Shown: positions 27,801-36,216, counted from the stretch's first letter. The stretch: DNA of 64,000 bases from Verrucomicrobiota bacterium (GCA_016199985.1 JACQFQ010000005.1:124001-188000); one strand, 5' to 3'. Numbers and translations: made by a program. The notes: a model not told the origin generated them from the sequence alone.

Positions 27801-29548
27801 CTGCCGCCCTGGATCTCAAGTCCGCAGTCCTGGCGGAAAGCCACCGTCCCGTCGGAGAGCAGCATCTCGACGTGAATCGGCTGTTGATTCGTGCTATCCC
27901 GTCGGGAGTAAACGCCATTGTCGCCAAAAAGAGTAGGGATGGCCGTGATGATGGAAACGGTGGGCATCGACGCGAGCCCCTGCAGGATGAGCGCGCGGTT
28001 GTTCTTGTTCGTCACCACACGCTGATCCATCTCATAGTCGGCGGGCGTGCTCGCGCTCGCCTCGAGATTGTTGAGCGTCACCCAGGTGACGGGGAAGCCC
28101 TTCGGCGCGGCGGGCTGCGACAGCACCAGCTCCGGATAGATATAGGAATGCGTCGTGGACAATGAAGGCAGCATCCCGCCCCGGAACGCCGCGGCGCGCA
28201 GGGTCACCACAGCGCGGTTGGTCGTTCCCGCGAGGGCGAGGGGCTTGACGTAACGAAGGCTCGCCTCCGTCGGAAGGCTTCCATCCAACGTGTAGTAGAT
28301 TCGCGCGCCCGGCGTCTCGCTGCTCAAGTAGACCGTGATGGGGTCCTTGAAGAATCCGCTGCGCACCGACGCCGAGGGCGGAACCACGACGCCCTGATAA
28401 ACCGTGCCCGCCCCGTTGGGAAGCCCGGGCGTCGGGGACGCGAAATAGGAGAAGGCTCCGTTGGTCGATCGGCCCCAGGAGATGTCAGACCTTTGCTCCG
28501 GGTAGGCGGGAAGCAACGCGTCCACCTGTCGACGCGGGGATGACGCGTCGTAGAGCGCCAGCGTTCCGCCGCCGCCGCTCAAGCGAAAGTTGGTGTGCAA
28601 CGCCGCGCCCGGCGCCGATGGCCTTCGGTCCTTCCCCGAGGCGAAGATCACACGAAAACCGCCGGCGGGAATCGCGACGTCCGGGAACACCCAGGCATCG
28701 AGATCCTTCAGCGTAGCGGTCAGGCTCCAGCCGAGCAGCCCCACGTCGTGATCGGTCCGATTCCACAGCTCGATCCAATCCACCGCCTCGCCATCCTCGT
28801 CCTTCAGCCCGCTCTGATTCCCCGCGGAGATCTCGTTGATCACCACGTCCCCGTTCGCTGGAGGCGCCACGCGCGCATAGACCCAAGAGCCGCCGCCAAA
28901 CGCGTTGGAAGCCGCCGCGAGATCCGCAATCCCGTGCGCCGGCCGCCATCGCAGCTCGACGGGGCCCGCGGGCTGCTCGGGCAGGGTGAAGACAAAAGGG
29001 CCGAGGTCCTCGCCGGTCACAGAGAGGGCCGGCTGATTGTTGACAAGCAAATCGCCCGCATCGACGCCGCGAACCGGCTCAGAGAAGTACACGGTCACCG
29101 TCGCCAGTTCCCCGACACGCGCGCCCGGCGTCGGCAGCATCGACTGGATGAAGGGCGCAACCGTGTCGGCGAGGACGTAGGTCCAGGATGCGGAAGGCGC
29201 CAGGTTGTTAAAACGATTTCCAGCGAGGTCGGTGATGGTGTGATCAAGGGCGAACCCGACCGACACAGCGCCAGGGAAAGGCTGCGCGAAGCTGAAAGTC
29301 CATCGATTGCTGCCGCCCGAGACCGATGACGCGGTCACGCCATTGACGAGCAGCGCGGCGGAGTCGACCCCGGCAACAGGCTCGTCGAAGAGGATCTGCA
29401 CCTGCGACAGCGAGTTCAGGGCGCTGCCCGCGGCGGGGGCGAGGGACTGGATGGACGGCGCCTGGGTGTCGGCAGCCGATGCGCCGCCGCAGACCAGAAG
29501 GAAGACCCACACGAGGGCACGGCGCCACAAACCAGGATTGGGCTTCAT
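21815..29548 (-). CDS. Giant secreted CotH-kinase / lamin-tail-domain / Ig-like protein
   Basis: The track start (29815) precedes a clear signal peptide. The ATG at 29548, with GGGA just upstream, gives MKPNPGLWRRALVWVFLLVCGGASA and 2577 residues. By rough residue position: two SbsA-like Ig domains (25-215), a lamin tail domain (DVVINEISAG, 230-350) and a chitobiase-type beta domain (GARIYYTLDGSLPTE, 405-460). A CotH kinase domain follows (CGLEIQGGSS, LYLNGLYWGVKNLHERPD, WDLHNWFAVRR, WRFVSWDAEH; 525-820), then another chitobiase-type domain. Seven more lamin tail domains come next (FSEIMYHPPGG, VINEVFASG, TINEWLANSP, VSEIMAWNRG, RINEWMANP, VSEVMSHAA, LTETRFQED). A DSDHDGLPDDWELSHGLDP calcium loop (about 2100), four Ig-like domains and the verrucomicrobial C-terminal tail finish it. 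CotH proteins are atypical secreted kinases; substrates here are unknown. Confidence 0.9.
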   Translation of the reverse strand: MKPNPGLWRRALVWVFLLVCGGASAADTQAPSIQSLAPAAGSALNSLSQVQILFDEPVAGVDSAALLVNGVTASSVSGGSNRWTFSFAQPFPGAVSVGFALDHTITDLAGNRFNNLAPSASWTYVLADTVAPFIQSMLPTPGARVGELATVTVYFSEPVRGVDAGDLLVNNQPALSVTGEDLGPFVFTLPEQPAGPVELRWRPAHGIADLAAASNAFGGGSWVYARVAPPANGDVVINEISAGNQSGLKDEDGEAVDWIELWNRTDHDVGLLGWSLTATLKDLDAWVFPDVAIPAGGFRVIFASGKDRRPSAPGAALHTNFRLSGGGGTLALYDASSPRRQVDALLPAYPEQRSDISWGRSTNGAFSYFASPTPGLPNGAGTVYQGVVVPPSASVRSGFFKDPITVYLSSETPGARIYYTLDGSLPTEASLRYVKPLALAGTTNRAVVTLRAAAFRGGMLPSLSTTHSYIYPELVLSQPAAPKGFPVTWVTLNNLEASASTPADYEMDQRVVTNKNNRALILQGLASMPTVSIITAIPTLFGDNGVYSRRDSTNQQPIHVEMLLSDGTVAFRQDCGLEIQGGSSTTDANGDWKSKNLSLRLLFRGDFGPGKLKYPVYEGADVSEFDTLVLDAGLNMQWNHMTSDDQRYRAQGGAREEFINEMMFGTGILGERGRFVHLYLNGLYWGVKNLHERPDPSWASMHMGGAPEEYDILKHFGSTAGLKAGNITCYNKLLAAAAKGLLSKNANYEALQQHLDLDWFIDYMLVNFWAGNDDWDLHNWFAVRRRTPGAPGWRFVSWDAEHVLKDVTEDVTGVFNSGAPSDIFQSLRDNAEFRLRFADHVHRHFFNGGVFYTDPTNRNYNPLHPEWNHPAATYMSIIQRLDPAVVAESARWGDVARPSQPYTRDVEWLHELQSLLFLTNSPGNTVNYFPNRTANVLGVFRAGKQPLYPTVQPPSFSQHGGRVSFGFPLSMASTSTPAVIYYTTNDADPRVYGSGSVSPQASAYAPGTPVILSRTVQVKARTLAFGTNWSALNEASFAVGELGSPLRFSEIMYHPPGGDAFEFVELLNTGDADVDLSLASVQGIGFTFQPGATIVSGGALVLASAVNTNAWKIRYPGVPIAGVYPGALANSGEQLVLRDRDGRAIASVTYTNAGGWPKAADGGGFSLELIHPGGDADDPASWRSSPTLNGSPGLPTVLDVPSQVVINEVFASGALNDPLNASFLELYNTGDNPVDLTGWSLTNDGNERKFVFEAGAQLLGHGYVAVYCNDESSAGLHSGFSLNPQGDRLLLYDKSVRRVDAVSFGNQLPGYSVGLVDGRWVLTIPTVAKPNATADVATPASVTINEWLANSPPGGEDWIELFNKSLTLPVALEGLYLGNGVNTVRIRYPSFIAPGGFLRLFADERPGPGHVGFKLPSAGGVILLYDPAAALIERADYGASLSGVSVGRMPDGAPAPFVPFPGSVSPGAANYQAVGGAAVVSEIMAWNRGAIAGPGGNYPDWVELFNPYSTNINLAGYQLARLDSSDRFTFPAGEALGPGARRVVWCDGSRPASTASEAGLNAGFDLPSSGATLALIDSLARSVWSAEFGFQIPDRSIGIAGGKMTLLDHPTPGEANSDAAALGDISNLRINEWMANPASGNDWFELFNRDTIPVALAGAWVTDDISIYGTQNTGLAPLSFIDAGGFVVFAADADPHQGPDHARFKLGASGGVLQLYSPSFAIVDTVGYSGQAQGVSQGRLPDGADAIASFFTSASPGESNWRPVPGLVVSEVMSHAATASSDFIELQNLSDDAIDVGGWFLSDRPYELKRYQLPAGTTVPPRGFLAVSAAQFGARFLLDSANDSAAANDERSDGDEVILSAVDGSGALTGLRLRFAFGAAPSGVSFGREGTSIGDQVAMRLAPTPGAANSGAMVGPVVLTETRFQEDLEPEEVAFIELQNISTTPVILAGAGSAGWRLRGGVDFDFTGNVSLPPRGFALLVGFDPVSDAGTLASFRARYGVPASVRLLGPWHGGLHRGETLRIERQEGAQPPSRPEAGKPVYVAVDSIEHSDALPWPDLGVAISHSLQRRRPDGFANEPLNWFAASPTPGRPNRADSGFIDSDHDGLPDDWELSHGLDPSKASDAELDPDADGLSTWQEYGLGTNPQDPQSRATVPIVTEQPSSQTVGAGSTTTLRVVASGEPGLRYAWLVNGRLLAAATNAVLILKDVQPDASGDYAALVSTDAGIARSDAARLSVFDAPNILEHPQSLAVDPGANATFKVRAESDYPPLGYQWRFNGADIAGESSSTLNIAGAQLAQEGDYSVVVSDAFARSLSQTARLTVKVKPVITVQPTPTNQVAAAGGVATFSVSATGSLPMWFRWRRGTTTVTNIQVYSGTCVLSLPNLQTNQSGKYTVAVTNLAGGTTPQYSSGADLTVLLPPTITNQPISQVFEAGANASFTVGARGAAPLSYQWWFNTAPMPGATSASLNLTGVQAPQQGTYFVVVSNLVGQATSSPATLSLRLPSILSIRLEAGLLVLEWSAAPNLVYRLQSRRDLASGDWADISEDVKSVGFKATKSFAVPSGADSRYYRVVLLP

Positions 29549-29754
29549 GATTCCCATAGTTCGTAACATTTCCGTGACAAAACGAAAGGTTTTCCGCCGA
29601 CGGACGCGCGCTAATTCCGCGAAGACCTCGTGAGTCGCCAGCCGAGCCAGCCGCGAAGATCGAGCGCGCGCACAAGGATCCCATCGGCCTTCCCGCGCGC
29701 GAGTCAACCCGGCAGCCGCCAGGTCGGGGAAGAAGAAGAACCCCGCGGAGCGAA

Positions 29755-29784
29755 GGCGGCTCCTCCGTGGAATCCAGAGCCGCC
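29755..29784 (-). terminator. Possible terminator downstream of the GH32 gene
   Basis: GGCGGCTC (29755-29762) and GAGCCGCC (29777-29784) form a perfect 8-bp GC-rich stem with a 14-base loop. On the minus strand it lies about 50 bases past the GH32 stop and is followed within 16 bases by TTCTTCTTCTT. The T-tract is imperfect and distant, so this is tentative. Confidence 0.35.
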
Positions 29785-29833
29785 GCGCCGCCGCGGCGCC
29801 GCGACGGAACCCCATGCCTTGGTCGGCGTCCCG

Positions 29834-31966
29834 TCAACGCGTCCAAATCGATCGCAACTGACGCGCCTCGCCGCCAATCAAGCGCGCCTCGCCTCCCACG
29901 GAAAACAGGGAGTAGCCCGTGACGACGCCCGGCTTGGCGGCGCGCGCAGGCATGAACACCAGGCCTCCATCCGCATAAACCTCCAGCGAAGTTCTGTCGC
30001 ACAGGATTCGCAGCGCGAGCTTACCGTCCTTCAATGGAACGGAGGCGCGACCGGGTCCTGTTCGCAGTTCCGCCTTCTGTCGATCGTAGCTCACTTCGAC
30101 GCCTCGCAGCCGAAGACCGCAGATCGCGGAACTCCCTGGATCGAGCTGGATCTCCAAGTCGAGCAACTCAGGTTGGATCGACGCCAGCGGATCCTTGTGT
30201 CCGTTGCCGAGGGGCGCCGGAGACAGGCGAAACGATTTCGCGCGCAGGCGGTCGAGCTCCCGGATGGGAGTCCACGCCAACCGCGGCCCTTGCTCCGTGG
30301 TTCGAAGCGAGAGCTCGTTGGGAAAGCACATCATCTGGTTGAACGCCATCCCCGGCGTCGCGATCTGGCCCCATCCAATCTGGATCCTTCGTTTATCGGG
30401 AGTGTCGCTGAACGTCTGGGCCGCGTAAAACGCCTCGCCGCGATGCCCCGGCAGCTTCGGCGTGTCGGGCTTGAACTCAACGCCGTCAAAGGCGCCGACG
30501 CGGTATTCGCTGCTGGCGGCGGTCAGCACCCACTTCGTTTCCTTGCGATGTCCATCGATGGGCAGCTCGAAAAGATCCGGACATTCAAAAAACCCGTCGA
30601 TGCGGCTGCGATACGTCCATTCCTTCAAGTTGGGCGATGTATAAAACGCGATGGATTGTCCCTTCGAAGCTTCGTCGTAGACAGCCATCGTCCATTGGCC
30701 CGACGGCGCGTGCCAGAGCAACTTTGGATCCCGGCCGGAATGCTTCACGACCGGATTGCCCTCGAACTCAGTCCAGGTTCGCCCTTGGTCCAGACTGTAC
30801 ACCACGCACTCGCCGCGGCCCGTGCTCGTGTAGGCGGCGACCAGCGCCGGACTCCCTCCCCTGCCCCACCCGCTCGTATTGCGGGCGTCGACGACCGCGC
30901 TGCCGGAGAACGCCCAGTCGCCGTAGCTCCGCGGATACAGCGCGATCGGGAGCTCTCGCCAATGCAGAAGATCGTCGCTCACCGCGTGTCCCCAATGCAT
31001 GTTCCCCCAATTCCAGCCGTATGGGTTCTTCTGGTAGTACAGATGATACTCGCCCCGCGAATACACCAACCCATTGGGATCATTGTTCCACCCGCGCGGA
31101 GGGGAGTAGTGAAACTGAGGCCGAAGCGGCTCGCGATGGAGCGTTTCCTCGCCTTTCATCTGAGCGCCGCACTCAATGCGCGAGAGCGCCAGGGAATCCT
31201 CGGGCAGGCGATCCACGACGATCTTCGCGCGCTTCCCCGTCCAGGGTTCCATGTCCATGGGCGCCCACCAATCGGGCGACGCGTCCTCCAGTTCCACGTC
31301 CGCTTCGCGGACCACGCGGTTATCGACCCACACGCTCAGCTTCCGCAACTTGCCCCCCGTCTTCACGGGCAGGTGCAGATACCGAGCGGTCAGGAGCAAT
31401 TCCCGCATCGCGTTCGTCAGAACGCCCGGTGGCTTCTGATCTGTGAACACGATCTGATCCACATTGATGTGGCCCCATCCTCCCGTCGCGCGATCAACAA
31501 TCTGGATCCGCCCCTTGCGTCCGCGCAAATCGTCCACGTCCCAGAAGCTCATCGCAAGCTCCTCGCTCCCCCCGGCGAGAGTGTTCGGCCCCGTCGCGCT
31601 CCGGACGATGTGGTCCTCGACCAGGAGGTTCATGCAGGTCTGTCCGGCAAACCCGCCGCCGCCGATCAAGAAACGGATATAGCGGCGCTGCACCTCGAAC
31701 TCCGGCGATGCGAGGGATCCGGTCGTTCCATCGCCTCGATGGAAAGAGTTCACAAGGCCGTGCCCGTGAAAACCTGAGACCGCCATCTGACCGGGCAGCG
31801 CCCCGCGCGCGGGGCCCGCGCCGAAAGCGTCGCCTTCGACCGTCCAAGGCGAGTAGTCAGCCCCCTCGAAGTCGGCGAACACCAAATCCTCGGCGCCGCG
31901 GACCGCTCCTTCCTGAGCAAGAGAGCCGCATGCGAGCAGAAGGATCATGCGGGCGAGGCGCCGCAT
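29834..31966 (-). CDS. Secreted glycoside hydrolase family 32 (fructan hydrolase type)
   Basis: The ORF track starts at 31990; the ATG at 31966 (MRRLARMILLLACGSLA) gives a cleaner signal peptide (710 residues), though the upstream ATG is possible. Residues about 30-180 are the N-terminal beta domain often attached to GH32 enzymes in this phylum (LVFADFEGADYSPWTVEGDAF). The five-bladed propeller starts with WNNDPNGLVYSRGEYHLYYQ, containing the nucleophile Asp. It also shows FSGSAVV, GRDPKLLWH (transition-state stabiliser Asp) and FFECPDLFELP (acid/base Glu). The C-terminal beta sandwich typical of GH32 follows. All three catalytic acids are present, so beta-fructosidase activity (inulin, levan or sucrose) is likely; the exact linkage cannot be told. 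It is downstream of the GH2 gene on the same strand with a gap of about 150 bases. Confidence 0.9.
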   Translation of the reverse strand: MRRLARMILLLACGSLAQEGAVRGAEDLVFADFEGADYSPWTVEGDAFGAGPARGALPGQMAVSGFHGHGLVNSFHRGDGTTGSLASPEFEVQRRYIRFLIGGGGFAGQTCMNLLVEDHIVRSATGPNTLAGGSEELAMSFWDVDDLRGRKGRIQIVDRATGGWGHINVDQIVFTDQKPPGVLTNAMRELLLTARYLHLPVKTGGKLRKLSVWVDNRVVREADVELEDASPDWWAPMDMEPWTGKRAKIVVDRLPEDSLALSRIECGAQMKGEETLHREPLRPQFHYSPPRGWNNDPNGLVYSRGEYHLYYQKNPYGWNWGNMHWGHAVSDDLLHWRELPIALYPRSYGDWAFSGSAVVDARNTSGWGRGGSPALVAAYTSTGRGECVVYSLDQGRTWTEFEGNPVVKHSGRDPKLLWHAPSGQWTMAVYDEASKGQSIAFYTSPNLKEWTYRSRIDGFFECPDLFELPIDGHRKETKWVLTAASSEYRVGAFDGVEFKPDTPKLPGHRGEAFYAAQTFSDTPDKRRIQIGWGQIATPGMAFNQMMCFPNELSLRTTEQGPRLAWTPIRELDRLRAKSFRLSPAPLGNGHKDPLASIQPELLDLEIQLDPGSSAICGLRLRGVEVSYDRQKAELRTGPGRASVPLKDGKLALRILCDRTSLEVYADGGLVFMPARAAKPGVVTGYSLFSVGGEARLIGGEARQLRSIWTR

Positions 31967-32121
31967 AAATGACGGCAATAGGGTCGGCATAAGGCGCAGT
32001 CAACGAGGGCGCGTCCGCGCTGGCAAGCTGATTCAAGGATTCAACTCCTTTTGAAGCGCTGGAACCCAAGGATTCATGTCCGGCGCCTGTGTGCGTCACC
32101 CGAAGCGCGACGACCCGGCGC

Positions 32122-35100
32122 TTACCAGCGAAAGAATCGGTAAGGGTCGTCCCATTCCTCAGGCGGATCGAGGTAGAGGCCCTGCTGCCAGCGCTTCTCG
32201 GCTCGCGATGGGTCCACTGGCTCGACAAATCGCCGCAGGATCGGCGCGTCGCTGGCCACACCGAGGTTGGCGAGCAACCGCGTGAGCAGGCTGGACGTCC
32301 TGCGGTAGACGCGCTTCAGATTCGCTTGCTGGATCGGCTCGAACTCCCACGGAACGATCTGGCAGAAAACGACACTCGCGTCCATCGCGACGCCCAGCGA
32401 GCCATCGCCAGTCGGCGTTGCTCCCGACGCGACCAAGGAAAGCTCGCGCGGGTCGCGATTGTGAAGATCGGCCGGCCCCGCGCCGCTGAGGGGCGAGAGG
32501 CGGGACGGGGGTTGGAAGAATGCGGATATATGCTCCGCCTTCCTGAAAACAACCGGCGTCGAAAGCGCGGCATCCGCGTTCGGCTGATCGAGACCGATCG
32601 CCAACACGCGACATCCGGCTCGAAGTCCGGCGGCGATCGCCGCCTTGTTCCGCGCGGCCTCGCGTCCGCCTCCCGGGCCCAGGACGAGGACATGGCCCGC
32701 GGACAACTCTTCGCCGTCGTAGGGGCGAAGCGCGAAGCCCGCGGACTCGAGATGACGCCTGCCGACGGGATCGCCGGCGTAGAACGCGGTCCGCGCCGGA
32801 GCCGAACTCCAGCTCTCGAGATAGCGAAGGAGATTCGCCGTCAGCGTGTCGGCAACGGGGTCGTCCTCGCTTCGCCCTGTCACATCGACCTGGCAGAAGA
32901 GAATCATCCCGCGCCCTTCGCGGTATTCCATGAGCGGGCTGTATTGAAGGCTGTATCCACCGTCGAGGATCGGAAGAAAATCTCCGCGAGCGGGTTTTTC
33001 GATCAACACGGACGCGACATTCCCATAGTTGCCACAGCGCCAGAGTCGGGGGACGGGGATGTCGCACCAATCGACGGTGGGGCCGTAGCGAGGCCGCAGA
33101 GTGTAATCCAAACGCGGCGCGGCGATCGTGGCCTCGCCACGCCAATCGTGCCAGTGTTGGGCGTCGATCCCCGCGAGAGCCGGGTGATCCGGAACCCGGG
33201 CGAAAACCTGCCGCAAGCCGTACTCCGCGACTCGGAACCCGAATCGCCTTTCCATAACCGCGGCGGTCTGTTCGAACACGAGGACCTTGAGTCCCTCACG
33301 GACACGCGCGATGTCCGGCGCCGCTCCCGCCGCCGTCAACGCCCCCTTCCCCACGATCAACGCGTCGAACGACGAAAGATCAACGGAGGCATCGACCCGT
33401 TCCGCCGTTACGCCCAGGCGCCTCAGCAAGCCGTGAGTCTCCCCTTTGGGATCGAAGAGGGCCAGCTTCGCCGGAGCGCGGGTGAAGCCCGGACGCGGGA
33501 GGACTTCAATGACCAGGGCGTCGGACTGCGTCTCGCCATTGCTGAACCTCGCCTCAGCCTTCAACTCGTAGCGACCGGGCGCCGTTGTCATGGGCAGGTC
33601 CAACCGGAGAGGCGTTCGCTCCTGCCGGCCCGTCGCGATGCTGAAACGCCGGCGGTCGGCGATGGGCTTCGACAAGCCGAAGGACCATTCGGTCTCCGCA
33701 ACGACGGATTGTCGCGAGTTATTAATGACGATCAGTTGCTTCTCAACCGTCTCGCCAGGAAAGAAAGCGTGGTCCTTGCCCGTGAAATGAGCGGTCTTGC
33801 CCGCCAGGTAGGCGAGGACCGGGCCGTTGTTTCGGATCAGCGCCGTCGCGGCGGCGGTGGGGATCCAATCGGCTCGTTCAAAGGCGAGATCCCATCGCTC
33901 GTAAGTCTTATCGACGTAATCCGGGCTGAACCCCGGACGCTGGAGATGGTCCCAGTCCGACGCAAGTTCACGCCGTTTGCCGCCGACGCCACCGCGGAGC
34001 TTCCAGAAGTGCTCATGCTCCCACGGAGAAACGCCCGACACCCCCCAGGAGCGAAACGCGCGCCAGTTGTCCTCAAGATAGCTCGCGAACACAGGATACT
34101 GCTCGTCAAAGACCGGCGACCCGACAGGATGGGGATAGTCCCATCGATGCCAGACATTGCCCGCGCGAAACTGCCTGGCCTCCCATCGCAGGTTCGCGGA
34201 CTCCGCCGCGCTGATTTGAAAGGCGCGATCTCCGAGAAACTGCGCGTTCCATTCCGCGAGGCAGAACTCCCACGGAACCTTCGCGCTGCCCCACTCGCGC
34301 TGGCCCTTGTGCCATCCGCGATACATGGTCCAGTCCCAGGTGAAAGGCGCGCCGTACTCGCAGGTGAAGACGGGCTTCACGCCTTGAGCGGCCCAGTGCC
34401 CGAACCAATCCGAGAGCTCCTGCGATGGCGCGAAGTTCGGGTAGAAGTTCATCACATGCATCGAGCCCAGATTCCCGGACGCATGGTGGTAGACCACCCG
34501 GCTGGAATCGAAGCGCCTGACGATCGTTTCCGCGCGCAACGCGAGCTTTGCGTTGTTCAGGGACCATGTGTCGCGCGGCGCCTGGAGGCCGTCGATCATG
34601 TCCGGGTTCATGTCCTCCTCGTAGCCCGTCGCATTGTGGCTCATGGCGTAGGCGACCACGGAAGGATGCTGCCCCGCGACGCGCGCGTAGAACTCGGAGT
34701 GCCGCGCGTAGCCATTGGTTTGATCGGCGTCGGGCGCGCGCCACTCGTAGTGCGAAAAATGAGGCTGCGATAGGGAGACGAGCATGCCCACATCGTCGGC
34801 CGCGCGGAGAATTTCCTCGAAGCTCAAATGGGATCCGGGCTCGCAGCCATAGTTATGGGTGTAGACAAAGTTGATTCCAATGCTCTTGAGACGCTGCAAG
34901 GTTTCGCGCGCTCCCTCGTAAGTCGCCAGGGCCGCCCCCACCTGAGCGTTATCCAGGGGCACCGAGGAAAGAAAAATCCGCGAGCCGTTCAGATAGAAAT
35001 CGCGTCCGTCGATCCAGAACTCCCGGAATCCCACCTGGGCGCGAAACTGCGTATCGAGGACGCAGCCACGCGCCTCGGCCAGCGAGAGCGAGACATCCCA

Positions 35101-36033
35101 TCTGTTCGACGGCGTGTGGAGATCCCAGAGCGCGTCCGGTCTCCAGCGTTCCGAAAACCTAAATCGTCCGGCCTCCAGCTCGCCTCCCTTGAAAGGAGGG
35201 CTTGTCCACGTCCTCACGGCGCGTCCTTCGCTCGCGATCCGGGCGCGCATCACGTAGCGCTGCTCCGCGGCAAGCCCATGGAGAGCGGCGTCGAAAGCGA
35301 TCTCGCCCTTCCGAACCGATGTCACGGCCTTCACGTCTCCGAGGCGCGAACCCGCGGGAACGCCGACCAGGAACACATCCCCGCACAATCCACGTCGCTC
35401 CACCCTGCCCTTCATCTCGCGCGCCGAATTGGAATCCGTGTACGACAGCAACACCCCCTTCAAAGGCATCGCCACCACGAGAAGGCTGAGGAGATGGGTG
35501 GCGCCAGGACGGACACAGCCCGTCAGGTCCAATTCGCCGGAAGGAAATCGGAGCTCGCCCCGCTGGACTCCGTCCAGGAAAACGATCGCGTAGGAATTGA
35601 TGTAGTCGGCGGAGAGAGAGATCCGTCGGCCCGACCAAGCCTGAGGCGCTTCAAAAGTCCGCTCGTGCCAGGCCGCCGCGATGCCGCCAAGAGCCTCGTC
35701 CTTCCAACTCGGATGCGCGTGAACCGTCTGAAAGTCCTTTTGCATGTAGTCGGTGACGCCTGGCCAGCAGCCAGGGACCTTGAACGCTCCCCAGTTCGCC
35801 GAGGGCGGGGCCTGATCGGTCGATCGCCCCGGCTGCCAGCGCCACAGCCCATTGAGGCAGATCCTTTCGCGCGTCGGAGTGGCTTCGCGATAGGCCTGGG
35901 CGATGTCCCAGACGGCCTTCGCCCCCTTGGGAAGAATGGGCGCGAGATCCTGCTGTCCGAGACTCGAACTCGCAGAAATCACGAAAGGGAGGACGAGAAC
36001 GGCGAGAGCCACGCTGGAAGAGTGAAGTCTCAT
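32122..36033 (-). CDS. Large secreted glycoside hydrolase family 2-type protein
   Basis: 1303 residues with a signal peptide (MRLHSSSVALAVLVLPFVISASSSLG). Residues about 50-215 are a jelly-roll sugar-binding domain (LNGLWRWQPG, FKVPGCWPG, WHERTFEAP, YINSYAIVFLDG). An Ig-like domain and then a TIM barrel (about 330-620) follow (VGFREFWIDGRDFYLNG, LKSIGINFVYTHNYGC). In the barrel the acid/base region reads YAMSHNATGYEEDMN instead of the textbook 'S-x-GNE'. The nucleophile strand FTCEYGAPFTWDW carries the Glu. The C-terminal ~600 residues are unusual: a beta domain, a region reminiscent of a glutamine-amidotransferase-like fold (FDALIVGKGALT, LKVLVFEQ), and more. GH2 enzymes are beta-galactosidases, glucuronidases and mannosidases; the altered acid/base motif makes the specificity uncertain. 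Confidence 0.82.
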   Translation of the reverse strand: MRLHSSSVALAVLVLPFVISASSSLGQQDLAPILPKGAKAVWDIAQAYREATPTRERICLNGLWRWQPGRSTDQAPPSANWGAFKVPGCWPGVTDYMQKDFQTVHAHPSWKDEALGGIAAAWHERTFEAPQAWSGRRISLSADYINSYAIVFLDGVQRGELRFPSGELDLTGCVRPGATHLLSLLVVAMPLKGVLLSYTDSNSAREMKGRVERRGLCGDVFLVGVPAGSRLGDVKAVTSVRKGEIAFDAALHGLAAEQRYVMRARIASEGRAVRTWTSPPFKGGELEAGRFRFSERWRPDALWDLHTPSNRWDVSLSLAEARGCVLDTQFRAQVGFREFWIDGRDFYLNGSRIFLSSVPLDNAQVGAALATYEGARETLQRLKSIGINFVYTHNYGCEPGSHLSFEEILRAADDVGMLVSLSQPHFSHYEWRAPDADQTNGYARHSEFYARVAGQHPSVVAYAMSHNATGYEEDMNPDMIDGLQAPRDTWSLNNAKLALRAETIVRRFDSSRVVYHHASGNLGSMHVMNFYPNFAPSQELSDWFGHWAAQGVKPVFTCEYGAPFTWDWTMYRGWHKGQREWGSAKVPWEFCLAEWNAQFLGDRAFQISAAESANLRWEARQFRAGNVWHRWDYPHPVGSPVFDEQYPVFASYLEDNWRAFRSWGVSGVSPWEHEHFWKLRGGVGGKRRELASDWDHLQRPGFSPDYVDKTYERWDLAFERADWIPTAAATALIRNNGPVLAYLAGKTAHFTGKDHAFFPGETVEKQLIVINNSRQSVVAETEWSFGLSKPIADRRRFSIATGRQERTPLRLDLPMTTAPGRYELKAEARFSNGETQSDALVIEVLPRPGFTRAPAKLALFDPKGETHGLLRRLGVTAERVDASVDLSSFDALIVGKGALTAAGAAPDIARVREGLKVLVFEQTAAVMERRFGFRVAEYGLRQVFARVPDHPALAGIDAQHWHDWRGEATIAAPRLDYTLRPRYGPTVDWCDIPVPRLWRCGNYGNVASVLIEKPARGDFLPILDGGYSLQYSPLMEYREGRGMILFCQVDVTGRSEDDPVADTLTANLLRYLESWSSAPARTAFYAGDPVGRRHLESAGFALRPYDGEELSAGHVLVLGPGGGREAARNKAAIAAGLRAGCRVLAIGLDQPNADAALSTPVVFRKAEHISAFFQPPSRLSPLSGAGPADLHNRDPRELSLVASGATPTGDGSLGVAMDASVVFCQIVPWEFEPIQQANLKRVYRRTSSLLTRLLANLGVASDAPILRRFVEPVDPSRAEKRWQQGLYLDPPEEWDDPYRFFRW

Positions 36034-36154
36034 GAGGCGTTGCCCCAGTCTCCTTCTTGTGGGAAACCAAGGTCAAGCGCCGCGCCAACCCGACGAACGC
36101 CAAAGGTTGGAGATGAAGCCTCGTGAGAATCACCTTGGAGAATTGGCGCACAAC

Positions 36155-36192
36155 AAAAAGCGGCGCAAATCCTTCGATGTGCACCGCTTTTT
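36155..36192 (-). terminator. Intrinsic terminator of the tRNA-Ala transcript
   Basis: AAAAAGCGG (36155-36163) pairs with CCGCTTTTT (36184-36192), with further GCA/TGC pairing inside. On the minus strand this is a stem followed directly by five T's, placed 25 bases past the tRNA 3' end. Confidence 0.75.
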
Positions 36193-36216
36193 CTCTCGGG
36201 TTATCCATCAGTAAGA

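Noticed and set aside
29630-31777. 715-residue plus-strand ORF
   Set aside because: Antisense of the GH32 gene whose catalytic motifs are intact.
31991-32121. Weak hairpin and AAGGATTCA direct repeat between GH2 and GH32
   Set aside because: Stem is interrupted and there is no T-tract; not distinguishable from chance.
32089-34773. 894-residue plus-strand ORF
   Set aside because: Antisense of the GH2 gene; the opposite strand shows glycosidase motifs and a signal peptide, this one shows none.
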